A stretch of 61,817 nt of DNA, from NCBI GenBank assembly GCA_000827495.1, contig KN817685.1, positions 1-61,817 of the forward strand. Direction: 5' to 3'. A program made the translations under genes and the position numbers. The stretch is from Hypholoma sublateritium FD-334 SS-4. Lineage: Eukaryota; Basidiomycota; Agaricomycetes; Agaricales; Strophariaceae. This document shows, in pieces, positions 11,482 through 24,100 of the stretch (its first letter is position 1; each line of letters opens with the position of its first letter). Below the pieces are notes generated by a model, which saw nothing but the letters and a program-made list of their open reading frames with translations, did no database searches and was not told the origin of the DNA.

Positions 11482-14400
11482 ATGGCCAGCGCCCACGACC
11501 AGCGCGCCCCGGCTTGGCAGACTGACGAGCTCCAAGAAGAATGGCCCGAGGACAACGAAGAGGACGAGGGAGATCGCGATGCCGAGACCAACATGTCATA
11601 TGGAACCCAATCACTCTCTCTTACAGTCCCCTTGAGCACCCAAATCCAAAGTACTGTTGACTACGAGCATGACAGAACGTCGCCTGCAAGCCCGTTCCCC
11701 GCCGTGGGCACCTTTCTCGTCCGCGAGGACGTGGCGCACGCCCCGCTGCTTCCCAAGGCTCCCGGGCGAAACAAGAAGGTCAAGGACTTTTTCACGCCGC
11801 TACCGCTTGAAATGATGTTTGAGCCGCCCTCACCGCCTTATCCAGCCGAGTCCCATCACCAACCCCAGCCGTCGACGTCGCGGCTCACCCCCACTCCCCG
11901 TGCCACCGAAGCCACTGGTCCTTCAGAACATAGCGGAGAAATGGAAGACGAGATTATAGAGACAGATATGCCTAACATGCACTCTTTCCACGGGCGCAAG
12001 GCGAGTATGGCGTGCCAATTCACCTTCTCCGTGCCGCGAAATGTATCCCCCGCCTCTGCTGGCGCGTCCGGCGGCGCGTTTCCACAAGCACAAAGCACGC
12101 CGAATCCACCCATTCCCCCGCTAAAGGCAGCGGCTCCCGCCACAGACCCCCGATTGCGACTATTCCAGTTCCAGTATGACACTTACACCCGCGAACATCT
12201 GTCCGCCCTAGTAGACTCCATTGCAGTCAACACGCCTTCTGGTACCGGAACTACGGCGACGCCGACTAGCTTTAGCAATGGGCTGTCGCGCGTCTCGGAA
12301 GGTTCTGGTACACCTGCTAACATGTCTCATCTGCGTAGCACCAAACGCTTAAAGCTCAGTCCTACTAGTGATCTCTGTGGCGGCCCTCAGGCTGCTCCAC
12401 AAGCAACTGTCACGCGTCCCAAAATCTACGGCAAAGATTATGTTGGTGAATCGCGCTCCTTGATGGAGCAAATAAAGCAAGCAAGAGACTTTTCAACGAT
12501 ATCAACTGTTGCCAGTGCTGAAAGTAAAACACCATCTAATTCACAAGAAACTCCCGGTGATAGTAGCCACAAAAGACGCCCCAGTCGCACGATTGAAACC
12601 ACACCATGTGAGATTTGCTGGAGTTGTTATGATCATTCTATCTAACGTTGTGGTTCTAGCCTCCTTGCGCCGGCCTTCTTTTCTTTCAGTCCCTGAACAA
12701 ACTAGCAATAACCCTTCTACATCCTCTGGAACAATTGGTTCCAAATCGGTTTCTTACACCTCTATTGGCTACCGACAGAAAGCGGCAGCGTTGATGGAAC
12801 AAATCAAGGGCGATGTGAAGCGTCAGAAGCGCGTATTCTCTGGCGACTCTGAGCTTTCGCATGTCACGACGCATGTCGAGGACAATACAAACTCCTCGTT
12901 AGCCGGGAGCATCAAGATCGTCCCCGAGGGCAAAGAGAATCATAGCCATTCACATCGCCGGACATCATCCAAGTCAAGCACATCGCGCTCTCGGCCGAGC
13001 CCGCGCAAGACTAACAAACGCGCGACGGACGACGGTGACCTGGTCCATAATATATCTCGCCTGTCCATCGACGAGCAGCGCCCCATTGTGAATGTCATGC
13101 TGATCCCCCCGACGGATGTGTCACCGCCCACGCTGCAGCCGCCGTCTAGCCTCGCGCCGCCCGCGTATCCCTCGACGTCGATCCGCATCACGACGAACGA
13201 GGACCTCAACCGCTTTGTGTCGTCGAGCACCGCGTCGGGGACGACGCTGACCGCGGGCAGCGCGCCGTCGTTCGTGAAGCACGCGGGGCCTGCGCACATA
13301 CGCACGATCGCGCCGACGGACCTCCCCGCGCTGCCCGAGCAGTTCGGGGACATGCTCTTCGACAAGGTGATGATGCGCTGGGTGAAGAACACGGCGCGCG
13401 CAACGATGGGGGCGGAGCGCTCGCTTGGGCAGGCGGGGGAGGTGTCCGATGACCCGTTCGGCGACATCGAGAGCCTGCGCGACGACTCGCGCGCGGCGGA
13501 GGGCGACGTGGGAGACGACGACGACGAGCATCAGTTTCGCGCGGGAGAGGTGGCTGCAGTGCCGGAGATGAGCATCATCGAGGAGCAGTCGGAGGTTGAG
13601 GACGAGGAGATGGAGCTGTCGAACTTCTCGACGGACGCGTCAGCGCACATCGTGCACATCATGACGGGTGTGGACACGGACGGGTACGAGGACGAGACGA
13701 CGGACTCGGAGGACGCGGCGGACGACCTGCACACGGCGACGCAGGCGGAGATCAACGACATCGACTTCGACTCGGAGTTCGAGGACTCGCCGTCGCGGAA
13801 CAGCATCCGGAGCGTACGCAGTGCGGCGCCGAGCCCGCAGCGCGCGCTGCAGGTGCACCACTCGCACGCGCACGCGCAGCAGCACCTCTCGCATTCGCAC
13901 TCGCACTCGCAGCGCGAGCAGCAGCAGCAGCACGCGCATTCGCCGCAGTTCCTGAGCGTGCAGACGCAGATCATCACGCAGACGACGACGCTGAGCACGC
14001 CGAACCGGGGCGGTGGCGCGGCGCCCGCCNGCACGCCGGTGATCAAGTCCGCGCTGAAGACGCCGCGGGGCAGCGCCGGCACGACGCCGACGTCGGCGAT
14101 GCGCAGCGCCGATCGACGACGCTATCAGACGCCGTCGCAGCGGCTCAGCCACGGGCGCTCGGTGAGCTTCTCGGACGGGAAGCGTGAGGGGCCCATCCAA
14201 GGTATGCATGCACATTCTATCAGANTTANGCGGGCCCGCTGATCTGGCCCNCGTCTATCTGGCGCGGTTTGTAGGCGTTAGCGTTTCTGGCGGGGCCGTG
14301 CTGTCGACGAGGTCTAAACGCATAGCGGACATGCTTGATGCGCTGGAAGATTCGGGTGCGTCGTCCGCCTGGCCGCGTGAGATTATATTAACGGGCGTCT

Positions 14401-16481
14401 GCAGATGCAGACGACGACGACTCGCCGTCCAAGGTGAGCAGCGCCGGGCGTCCCGAGGAGCTGCAGCCGCTGAGCGCGCGGCGCCCGAGTGACGCGAGCG
14501 CGGTGTCGGCGTCCCCGCGGCGCGTGTTCTCACGCACGTATGCGAGGCGTGGGTCGCCCGGGCGCAGCGCCGCGCGCGCGGACGCGACGTTCCTCACCGA
14601 GTGCTCGTTCGGCGTCGCGCACGACCGGCTCGTCACAGTGATCACGGACGTGCAGCCGTTCGAGCCGCACTGGGACGGGCTCGGGAGCATCGACCTGTCG
14701 GGTGCGAAGCTTGAGAGCGTCGCGCGGCTGAAGGAGTTTCTCCCGCGCCTCGAATCGCTGAACCTGTGCGTGACACGCGATCTGCCGGGGGCGTTTTTTG
14801 AACTGACGGGGAGGGGGCGCATAGGAACCGGAACGAATTGGCGTGGCTGAGCGGGATCCCCGTGGGCGTGCGGATGTTATCTGTCGCGCATAACTGGTAC
14901 GCGCGCCTCCCACTCCGCCAATGTAGTGGGTGCTGACAGCTATTGGCTACCCCAGTCTCACAGGGATCACGTCGTACAGCCATCTGCTGAATCTGGAGAA
15001 TCTGGACGTGAGCCACAACGACGTGGAGTCGCTGCGCCGTGCGTGCTGTCGTTCTCTGCCGATCTGACTATGNTAAACTGCGCGCAGAATTGGAGTGCCT
15101 GCGGCACCTGCGCGAGCTCAAGGCGGACGGGAACAAGATCANAAGTCTCGATGGGCTGCAGCGCATGGACGGCCTCGTGAAGCTTAGCGTGCAGGGGAAC
15201 CGGATCGAGGCGGTCGACTGCGCGCAGTATCGATGGTGNGNATTTTCCCTTTGGATCAGTTCTGTGCTAACTCGATGATAGGACGCGATTGGAGATGCTT
15301 AACATCAGCCAGAACCGGCTGNCNAGTATGCAGGGGCTCGCATCGCTGCAGACGCTGATTGCGCNGAATATGGGTGCAGTCCTTTTCCGGGCAAGATGAT
15401 CGTGCGCGTGACTGACGAAGCTGCAGACGAGAACGCTCTGGGCGAGTTCACGGTGCAGGGGAGCATGCCGCGGCTGCGTATTCTGCGGGTGAGCGGGAAC
15501 CGCCTGCAGACGCTGGACGTTGGGCCGCTGCCCAGCCTTCGCACGCTGTACGCGGACAACAACGCGCTCGCGGGGCTCGCGAAGGTGGATCGCCTTACCA
15601 AGCTGGAGAACCTGAGTGTGCGGAATCAGAGTGGGCGGGGACTGTAGGTCGCATTTCCGGGCAGCACCCTTCCATGCTGATCGTGATAGAGTGACTGATT
15701 CCGGTATTACCAGCAAGCTTTTGACCCGCGATATTCGCGATGTAAAACGTCTGTACCTCTCCGGTGCGTGCACAGGATTTAGGAGCGCGCTTCCTTTCCT
15801 GATGGGTGGGAAGCGCGTGCATTGTGGGTGTCGCGCTAACGAGGATACAGGGAACCCGCTGAGGGGCGACTTTCTGGGGGAGCCGTGCTACAACCTGGTC
15901 TATTTGGAGCTCGCTGCGTGTCGGCTGACCGCGCTGCCCGAGGGGATGGGGCGGCTTGTGCCCAATCTGCGGGTGCTGAATCTGAACTACAACTTCCTGG
16001 AAGATGTTCGGGCGCTGGAGGGCCTCACGCGGCTGCAAAAGCTGACGCTCGTTGGGTCGCGGCTGACGAGCACGAAACCGCTGATCCGGCTGGTGCGCCA
16101 GATGCCGGATGCGGAGCTGCTCGATTTCCGGTGGGTGCTGTGCTGCTGCATTGGCGTGTGGCGCGCTGACGCGGACGCAGGATGAACCCGTGCACGCTGG
16201 GCTGGTACCTGCCGGTGCTGGGGAAGGAGGTGGCAGGGGCGGGGTGGCGGGAGCTGGACAGCGCGTTCCGGCGGGACCTGCCGGACGCGTCGTACATGGG
16301 GCGGCTGGCGTACCGGGGGCTTGTGATGGGTGCGTGCGCGCGGGTGCGGGAGCTGGACGGGGTGGGCGTGGGAGCGAAGGAGCGGGCCAAGGCGCAACGG
16401 CTGCTGGCCGAGCTGAATCTGGTGCCTGGGGGCGAGCCGGCACGGGCTGGGTCGCATATAACCCGGTTTGGGCAGATCTGA
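11482..16481 (+). CDS. SIN / mitotic-exit scaffold, Nud1/Cdc11 homolog, leucine-rich repeats
   Basis: Twelve exons close in phase to 1440 aa: 11482-12607, 12690-14201, 14275-14355, 14405-14765, 14825-14896, 14956-15038, 15088-15235, 15282-15373, 15427-15643, 15714-15763, 15851-16130, 16181-16481. The long N-terminal half is disordered and Ser/Pro/Thr-rich, with FDKVMMRWVKN and an acidic DDPFGDIESL (coded near 13360-13470), then RSKRIADMLDALEDS. The C-terminal third carries about ten leucine-rich repeats (PHWDGLGSIDLSGAKLESV, LRHLRELKADGNKI, LYLSGNPLRGDFLGEP). This layout matches Cdc11/Nud1, the spindle-pole-body scaffold that recruits the SIN/MEN kinases through its phosphorylated N-terminus. 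A motif LMEQIK occurs twice, in exon 1 and exon 2. Eight Ns fall here (14030-15365), all single substitutions or intronic, and do not break the frame. A related LRR protein is the only alternative. Confidence 0.85.
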
Positions 16482-16612
16482 TTAATGTGATTGTATGTAT
16501 GTAGGTTTGTTCCTAGATCCAGATCCTATTCGCGCTCCCACATTGGGAGTAATCAGTTAAATACGTGCGCCGACGCTTTGCCTGCCACACACCGCCCCTG
16601 CAGCCTTATTAG

Positions 16613-18514
16613 ATGCCGACTGCAGAGTTCACCCAGCTCAACAACTACAACGTTGCGCAGCTGCAGTTTGCCCTCAAGGACTCCTTCGACCCCGTCCTGC
16701 TGTGCGTCCCGCCGCCCCAGTCCGTCGTCCGCGCACTCACCCCCTGCAGCCCCGACCCGCTGGACTACGACGCCCGCCGCATGTCGAGCTCGACGGCCGA
16801 CACAGAGAGCTCGATGCGCTCCGACAAGCGCTCGCTCACCCCCGCCGACGAGCCCCTCCCAAAGCGCCCGCGCGACAGCGCCGACCACTGGGACGACTCC
16901 TCGTCCGCCCACTCCGCCGCAGACAAGACCGACGACCACAACAAGGTCCAGCTGCCGTCCATCTTCACGACCTTTGACGACAACTACCGCAACGGCGACG
17001 GCCGCCGCGCGTCTCTGCCCATCCTCTCCGAGCGCAGCGTCCGCCACGCGCCCTATCCATCCGCCGCCCAGCGCCAGAACTACGCGCCCAGCAACGGCTC
17101 GAATCTCTCGTCCTACACCTTCCCCCCGCCCAACAACGATGACCCGGCTGGCGATCGCGGTCGCCCGCGCGTCGACGTCAGCTTCAACGGCAGCGCCAGC
17201 GGCGGCGTGCCCAGCTCAGCCTACGACTCGGCATACCCCCCCTCCTCCGGTTTGTCTGCAGGCACTACTCCCTCGAGCACAATCTCATCGTATAATTCGG
17301 AAATCCGAACTCCAGGCCTCTCTCCGTATTCTGATGAACCGTGGAATGCGTCCCCCTCTGGCATTGTCCGTCCTAGTTCCACTCCGGGACAGCTATCAAG
17401 CCCGGCTGTAAAGTATGATGATGGTTTACGCCATGGCTCTTTTGGCGCGCCAATGTCCCAGGCACACATGTTTGCAGGTTCGGCACCCCGTATTTCGGGA
17501 CAGCATGATCGTAGGTCACTGTCAGGGATAAAGAGCGAGTGGTCTTTTCCAAATTCGCCCGAGTTCGCCCTCCCTCAAGGAAACCCCCACTACTCCCCTC
17601 AACTTGGACCGGGTGCCCCCAACATTTCTGTTTCCTCTCCATCGCGCTCTCCAAACTCGATGCCTTCCTCTGCCCTCGCTGACCGCCCCACCCGCAAGCG
17701 CGGCAAGCTCCCCAAGGAGACCACCGACTACCTCAAGGCCTGGCTTCACCGTCACTCGGACCACCCCTACCCCAGTGAAGAGGAGAAGAAGCAGCTCTGC
17801 CACGCCACGGGCCTCAGCATGAGCCAGGTCTCCAACTGGATGATCAACGTACGCGCCGCCCTATTTTTATTTTTGCCCACCCCCGCTGACAGCGTACATT
17901 TGATGCAGGCTAGACGTCGCATCCTCGCCCCCGCCCACCGCGCCGCCTCAGGCCCGACGACCACCGCGCCGTTCCCACCGTCCAATCGAAGCGCCTCGCT
18001 CTCGGGGCTGCTCGACCCCATCGGCCGTCGCGCCTCGATGCCCGCCGCCGACGCCCTCCAGCTCTACCACCCCATGACGCTGCAATCGATGCCCAACAGC
18101 CCGAGCCACCACCACCACCACGACTACGTCGGCGGGCCCTCGCGCCACATGCTCGGCATGTCGTCGTCGCGCTCGAACCACCACCACGGCAGCGGCCTCT
18201 CGGACTACAACCAGGGGCGCCACGGCATGGGGCTCTACGTGCCCGGCGGGCAGGGCGGCGGCCACGGCCACGGCCACGGGCCCTCGTCGGCGTCGTCGTA
18301 CCTGGCGTCCGACGTGCCGCTGTCCGCGCCGCCGTCGCTCTCGGGCAACCCCTTCTCGAGCCATAGCGGCGGCTCGCACGGCTCGTCCGGCGGGCAGGGC
18401 ATGTACTCGAACATGCTGCCGAGCCCGCGCGCGTCGAGCGCCGGGCAGGGCTACTTCAACGACGGGCCCTCGCATTCGGGGTCGACGTCGTCGGGGTACG
18501 CCACGCCGCAGTAG
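16613..18514 (+). CDS. TALE (KN-type) homeodomain transcription factor
   Basis: Start ATG 16613; one intron at 17849-17908 (GTACGC...TGCAG, 60 nt); product 613 aa. The homeodomain starts at RKRGKLPKETTDYLKAWL (coded from about 17692) and continues HSDHPYPSEEEKKQL, with the three extra residues between helices 1 and 2 that define TALE proteins, and recognition helix SQVSNWMINARRRIL split by the intron. The N-terminal 360 residues are Ser/Pro-rich and contain a basic patch LPKRPRDS. The C-terminus is rich in His, Gly and Ser (HHHHHD; GGHGHGHG). Expected role: sequence-specific nuclear transcription factor. TALE proteins of this kind regulate development in mushrooms, but I do not claim orthology to a named one. 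It is not linked to an HD1/HD2 pair, so it is unlikely to be the mating-type locus. The intron is in frame and stop-free, see findings. Confidence 0.85.
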   Translation: MPTAEFTQLNNYNVAQLQFALKDSFDPVLLCVPPPQSVVRALTPCSPDPLDYDARRMSSSTADTESSMRSDKRSLTPADEPLPKRPRDSADHWDDSSSAHSAADKTDDHNKVQLPSIFTTFDDNYRNGDGRRASLPILSERSVRHAPYPSAAQRQNYAPSNGSNLSSYTFPPPNNDDPAGDRGRPRVDVSFNGSASGGVPSSAYDSAYPPSSGLSAGTTPSSTISSYNSEIRTPGLSPYSDEPWNASPSGIVRPSSTPGQLSSPAVKYDDGLRHGSFGAPMSQAHMFAGSAPRISGQHDRRSLSGIKSEWSFPNSPEFALPQGNPHYSPQLGPGAPNISVSSPSRSPNSMPSSALADRPTRKRGKLPKETTDYLKAWLHRHSDHPYPSEEEKKQLCHATGLSMSQVSNWMINVRAALFLFLPTPADSVHLMQARRRILAPAHRAASGPTTTAPFPPSNRSASLSGLLDPIGRRASMPAADALQLYHPMTLQSMPNSPSHHHHHDYVGGPSRHMLGMSSSRSNHHHGSGLSDYNQGRHGMGLYVPGGQGGGHGHGHGPSSASSYLASDVPLSAPPSLSGNPFSSHSGGSHGSSGGQGMYSNMLPSPRASSAGQGYFNDGPSHSGSTSSGYATPQ

Positions 18515-21122
18515 CCGCCTCTCCTCCTTTATTCCTGGCACACGATAGTGACGATTAACGACACTGCCCATGCTTACGCCCCCCACCCACGCCCGCCGCT
18601 GCTGTACATCTCTCCCCGCCCATCGTATCCGCTGCACATATTGCTTGATCCCACATTTGTAAGTCGTACATACCGCCCCACACCGCTCCTTTCGACCGCC
18701 GGACACTTTCCTTTCCGCGTGCCCTCGCTGCTATCCCTGTCCCTTCTGCTTGCTCGTTCCCGTGGACTGTGCGCTACGCTACGCCGCTGCTGATACTCAC
18801 TCTGCGCCCGCCGCCGCTGCCTACTATTACTTATTCGCCTGCTAGATCTGCTCTCCCGTCGTCGCTGCCCACGTTTTACTATCTTCTTGCCTGCTGTCCG
18901 CCCTACCGCGCCTCGCGCTGAAATTACCATAGTATTGTCATTAATTTGTACATTGAATTGCAATCGATATATCCTTGCTTGCTTCCATCTATGCCCTCAG
19001 TCCTTGCCGCCCGAGCCCGTCCGTAATGGGGTGCTCTTGAGTGATGCCAGCATACGGGCAGCGGCTGGCGACATGGCGCGTTGGGCGGATGCCGCGCACC
19101 CACCGCGCACTCCGCGCAGGCGTGGGTGCGCTTCATTTCGGCTGCCGGGCACGGAATGCACGCATCAGTTGCATATGTCCATATAGGCGCTAGGCTGGGA
19201 ACGCGGCGGACCGCGGCGGGCGCGCGGGTCCCACGGGCGGCGCACGCGCACTGGTTTCAACATCCAAGTCCAAGTCTTTCGCATTGGGTGCGAGTCTGCG
19301 AGTGTGCCTACAGGACGCGCTGGGCAGCGGGCGCGGGGATGTCCTAAAGGCCGGCGTGCGAGACGCGCGGGTCTAGGGGAGCAGGGCGCCTGCCTGCCCA
19401 TTAAGCTCGCGAGGCGGGGCGGCGATAGCGAAACATACATAATTAATGCGTACGTTACCTGCGCCGCTGGGCACCCGATTCGCCTTTGTCGCAGCGCATC
19501 GCAGGCGCGTAAGTAGTAGTGTGCTGCTGCTGCTCGCGTCGCGCTGTGCTCGCCCACAAATCAGCGGGATTGTTTAATTAAACATGTTCTGTTCATTGAT
19601 ATGCTTGTGGATGGCTCTGATACGCCTGGCCCTGAGCGCGAGACCCCGCCGGCGGTTCGAGGTCTGGGAGGGTTTGTATGGATTACGAGGCGCATTAATT
19701 AAGGTGTGCATTAGAGTACGTTACAGCCCAGATAGCTGGCGCTTTGCCTGCATTGATTACCCTCATGATCATGCAGCCCGCCACCGGCGTAGAGGACGGA
19801 CGGTGAATAACACCGCAAAATAGAGGTGCGAGGATGTGAGTAACTGGGAGGGAAGTGCCATATGCGGCCGCGCCGTCCCCCCCCTCTCGTTGCAGGGCGA
19901 TAGATGAAAAAAGGCTAAGGCTAACGCCAGCGCGATCCGCGTGTGGGGCGCGGGTACTTACGCTTGTGCGATATGCTTCCAGTCCCCTCGCGATAGGACG
20001 CGCAGTCTGTCCTGCGACCAGAGCCACAGCGCACTCATTGGCAGCGTCGGTCGGCTGGCCCCTACCCAGCGACGGCGCAGGCGCTGCTGCATCACCCATC
20101 CCATCAGCGGCGTGCTTCGGGCGATCCCCGGCGCGCTAGCCATATACGGCCGCCCGCCGCCCGATAGCGCACATAGTGCGCGCCAGCGCGCGTCGTGTCA
20201 CGTCCGCCCGCCGTCGCGCTAAGTACGCAAGCCCACAGCCTACAGTAGCGCTCCGCCGACGACAGGCGCCGCCCCCCCCAGCGCACCACCCCTGTGCGGC
20301 GCGGCAGCCGGGGCATCACGCGCCGGGCTGAAACGCAGCTGCGCCTGAGCCTACCTGAAAGCCAAACGGACGGCGGACCAGCCGCGCTTGAGCCTCGCTA
20401 ATGCGCCTTCGAGCCGCGCGCGTCGTGCGTCCCGTCCGAGGGCGCCCCGGATGGCTAGATTGCGCGCGGATGCCGGACGGGGCGCGGCGGGGCGACGCTG
20501 CTCGCCCACCACCACCACCCCCGTGCGCTACGCGGCGCCCTCGGTGGAGCCCGCCCGCGGGGGGAGGGGGGCGGCGCGCCGGGTTCCCGCGCATGATGCA
20601 CGGTAATTCAGGCCCACAGAAGCGGCGGGAGAAGCGCCGCGATCGCGAGAAGCGCGAACAGCGTTCGCCGTGATAGAGTGCAGGCATGCATAGTGCGCAG
20701 GCTCCCCCGCGCGGGGAGGGGGCCATCGTGTTCGTGCGCATCATCGTATCGCGATGGCTGATTATCACGCGCGGCCAACGGCGCAGGGAGCATGTCGGTT
20801 TGCACGCACTATTAATACGGCACTGAGCCCGCACCGCGCACGACATCAGCGGCTCAGCATCGACGGGAAAACGAGCCACATCGACGACACGATTCGTGTG
20901 CGGCGTGGGGCGTGGTGCTATCTCGCACCAGCCCCCTGGCGACGAGCCTGTGCACAGTGATAGAAACAAAGATGTACGATTAAGCAAATGAACACATAAT
21001 TGTGCTATTAGACGCCCATGATGGTAGATATGAGAGCCATGCTGTGCGGCGGGGTATAATTTAAAGCGGCCCCAGGCGGTTATCCGCGAATGGGGGGCGT
21101 CATAATTGAATTAGCCGCACGC
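18515..21122. other. Gene-free GC-rich interval
   Basis: The first few hundred bases are pyrimidine-rich and probably the 3' UTR of the homeodomain gene. The rest is CpG-rich and opens many overlapping frames on both strands without family resemblance or splice-consistent structure. Scattered TTAATTAA and TTTAATTA stretches (about 19570, 19695, 18940) break the GC-rich background. Confidence 0.5.
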
Positions 21123-24100
21123 TCAGTGGTCTTCTTCGCAACGCGCGACGCTGTTGGCCGGGCACGGGGGTGCGCACGGGGCGCGCGTGATGTTCAGCGG
21201 CATCTGGTTCCCGAGGTGCGGCTCTGACTTGACGAATGGCCGGGTGACGACGCTGTGGGCGCGGCGCAGGGTATCAGCACGACGAAGGGCAAAATGGACG
21301 GCGGGCAGGGCGAACTGTGCGGTGCATGCGCCCCCCCGGCATTCGCTGTGCCACAGCGGCCCGGCCGGCCGGGGGGGCATGGAAGCAAACGCGCAGATGG
21401 AGGCAAATGGACGCCCCAAGCGCCAATAAATGGATCGATCTCGCCAATTGCATCCGCGAATCAAAATGAAATGGGCCATGTCCCCAGCGCCCTTCCCAGC
21501 CCCGGCCGGCTGGCGGACAGCGCGCATTGAACGGAAGCAGGGCGTGCACTCACTTGACGCTTTTCTCGACGACGAGCGCCGGGTCCATCGCGAACTCGAT
21601 GTCCTTGACGAGCACGAAGAGGAAGATCTTGATCCTGCATGCAAAGGGGGCGGGTCAGCGCGCGCTCACGTAAGATTCGATAATCAGAGCAGGACAGCGC
21701 AGCGGCGGCCGCATCAGGCGCTGCGGGCGTCAGTTGATCATCAGGGAGGCGGCGACACCAGGCAAGTTTGGATGGAAAACATCACCGCTAATTGCGCGAC
21801 GCATAAACGTAAGATGAATTCAGCCGGTGCGGGCCGCCCCCCACGGCGTGCGCGCGTCGTCCCCCGCCCTCGCGCTGGGGGACGGCGCGCAGCAGTGAGC
21901 ACAGCGCGCGCTGTACCGTGCGCCGCCCTGCGCGCAGGCTGTCCGCCGCCGCCGCTAGCCCAATCACGCCGCGCGGCGGCGCCCCGCCCGCACTAGCGCG
22001 CGCCATCGCCCTCGGGCATCATCCGTCCAGCGAGCCCATCACCATCATCCTTCTGCACTCGCTGCCCGCGCGTCGATCGCCCGCTTCCGCTTCCCAAGTT
22101 CCATCAAGTGCCCGACGCCTTCCTCGCCTTCCCCAGCTTCCTCGCCCCGACCGCCCGACCGGGCGGGCGGCGCACCGGAGGGAGGGGTATGGGGGGGCGC
22201 AGCCAAACACGACCACATCCAAGCCCGATCCGCGCGAACCGAGCCGTGCGCCGAGCCAGCCGATGCGGGCTATCTGGCTCCCCGACGCGGAAGCAAATCG
22301 CGCACCCTGTGCAGCGAGCGAGCCAGGAACGCGCACGGCAAAGTGCGCGCGCCTCCCGCCGAAATGCAAGAGGTGAAACGAAACGAGATTGAGGCACAGA
22401 CGCCCGACGCGCGGGCGCACGGACGCACGCGCGCCAGGAATAGCTGCGGCGCACAAGCGGACGCGCGGATGCGGAACAAGGCGCGCGCCCACGGCGGGCG
22501 AGCGCGGGTAGCGGGGCGCACGGCGCCGGCGAAGGGAGTTACGCGCGCGAACAACGCGCCCGCGCGCCCCGGCCTTCCCACCCTGCGCATATGGGAAGTG
22601 CAGGCAGCACCCTGGTGCGTGCGTGCGCGCAGCCGCCCGGGGCATCATGATATCACATCGCATCACATCACATCCTAACGCCGCAGAAGCACAACGCAGC
22701 CCAGAACATCCAATCGCAGCCAGACGCACGGGCCCGGAGATGGCGATGGATCATGGATACAACACTGCAGATCGTGCGTGGCAGCCTGCGAGACGTCGCC
22801 CGGAACGGCAGCTGGGGCCCGTGGATAAACAGGCGGGAACGAGGCACGGTGCAGGGGCACGCAGGACAATAGGGCAAGGACAGGAGATGGGGCGCGGACT
22901 CACTCGAGCAGCGCGAACTTGTACCCGATGCACGCGCGGTTCCCGCTGAGCGGGTTGCCGTTGAGGAAGGTGAGCGTGCTGCCCCACAGCCCCGGGACCG
23001 CGCGGGCGCGCGCTGGCGGCGCGGCCCAGCGCTCTGGCCTACAGGATAAACGTGTTAGCCAATCCACGGCGATCTAAAAAGACGAAGAACAACAAAAGCA
23101 GAAGACGATCAGCATGCGCGCTGCCGTGCGTGCGCCCCTAGCGCCGCATGGAACTTTGAAAGGATCAGTCACTTTCTGATTCGACAGACACGGGTGTCGT
23201 AACACACGGAGGCCGCGCCACAAAAGCTTCACAAGAGCCGCGATAGGCGCGCTGCCGGCACCGCACGGTGGCAGGTGCATAATGAATGAATGAATGAATA
23301 AAGCAACACGCGAATCAGCGAGCCCCGCCGCGTCTGCATTGCTGCGAACAAATGTGCCGTAATGCGATAAGCACACCATGGGGTGCCACCCCACGGTGCG
23401 AGCGCGCGAAACGCGCCGCTGCGCCTGACTCATCGGCGCACGCACGGCACTGCTGCTGCTGCTATGCAGGTGCTGCACGGGCGGCGCGTGAGTGCACTGC
23501 GCCGCGGGCGCCCACAGCTGCCCAAAGCAGCGGCGCCGATCATCGTTGTCCCGGGACCCTGCACGGCACGAAGGCGAACGCGGGCGAACCCCTGTGCAGC
23601 CCAAGCAAACCGCGCATCCGGGGCAGGCGAGGGCAGGCAGGCAGGCAGGCGCGCATGCATGCTGGGCATGCACGTCGCATCTGACACAATCAGCCCATCA
23701 CTGCGCCACATATACGCTAATGCTATTGCCCCCGTCGCTGGCGCCTGCGCGTGCGCTGCGCGTCACGCCTGGACCGCCTGGACCTCCATACAAAAAAATG
23801 CCCCAAAACACCTCAAAAACCACAAACGCACCTAAACACCCCCGCGTCCTCACCCCACACCCCGACATCGCGGCCCACCGCCTGGATCGGGATCGTGATG
23901 ATGTCCCCGCGGCGCACCGCGACGCTCGTTCGCCCACCCCCATTCCCATTCGCCGGGGCCAGACCATTTCCCGGGGTGAGAGGGATGGCGTCCTCTGCGC
24001 GGGCGCAGACGCGCATCGTGCTCGTGACGGGCGCGTGCAGGCGCAGCGCCTCGCGGACGACCCAGTCGAGGTACGTGCAGCGCGCGGCGGCGGCGGCGTA

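Noticed and set aside
16613..18514. Mating-type (A/HD) locus
   Set aside because: The homeodomain is TALE/KN type but stands alone. No divergent HD1/HD2 partner or mitochondrial intermediate peptidase gene is nearby.
18900..23700. Many 60-230-codon frames in the GC-rich interval and P450 introns
   Set aside because: They over-represent Ala, Arg, Pro and Gly, overlap on both strands and have no domain resemblance. They are expected in high-GC DNA where stop codons are rare.
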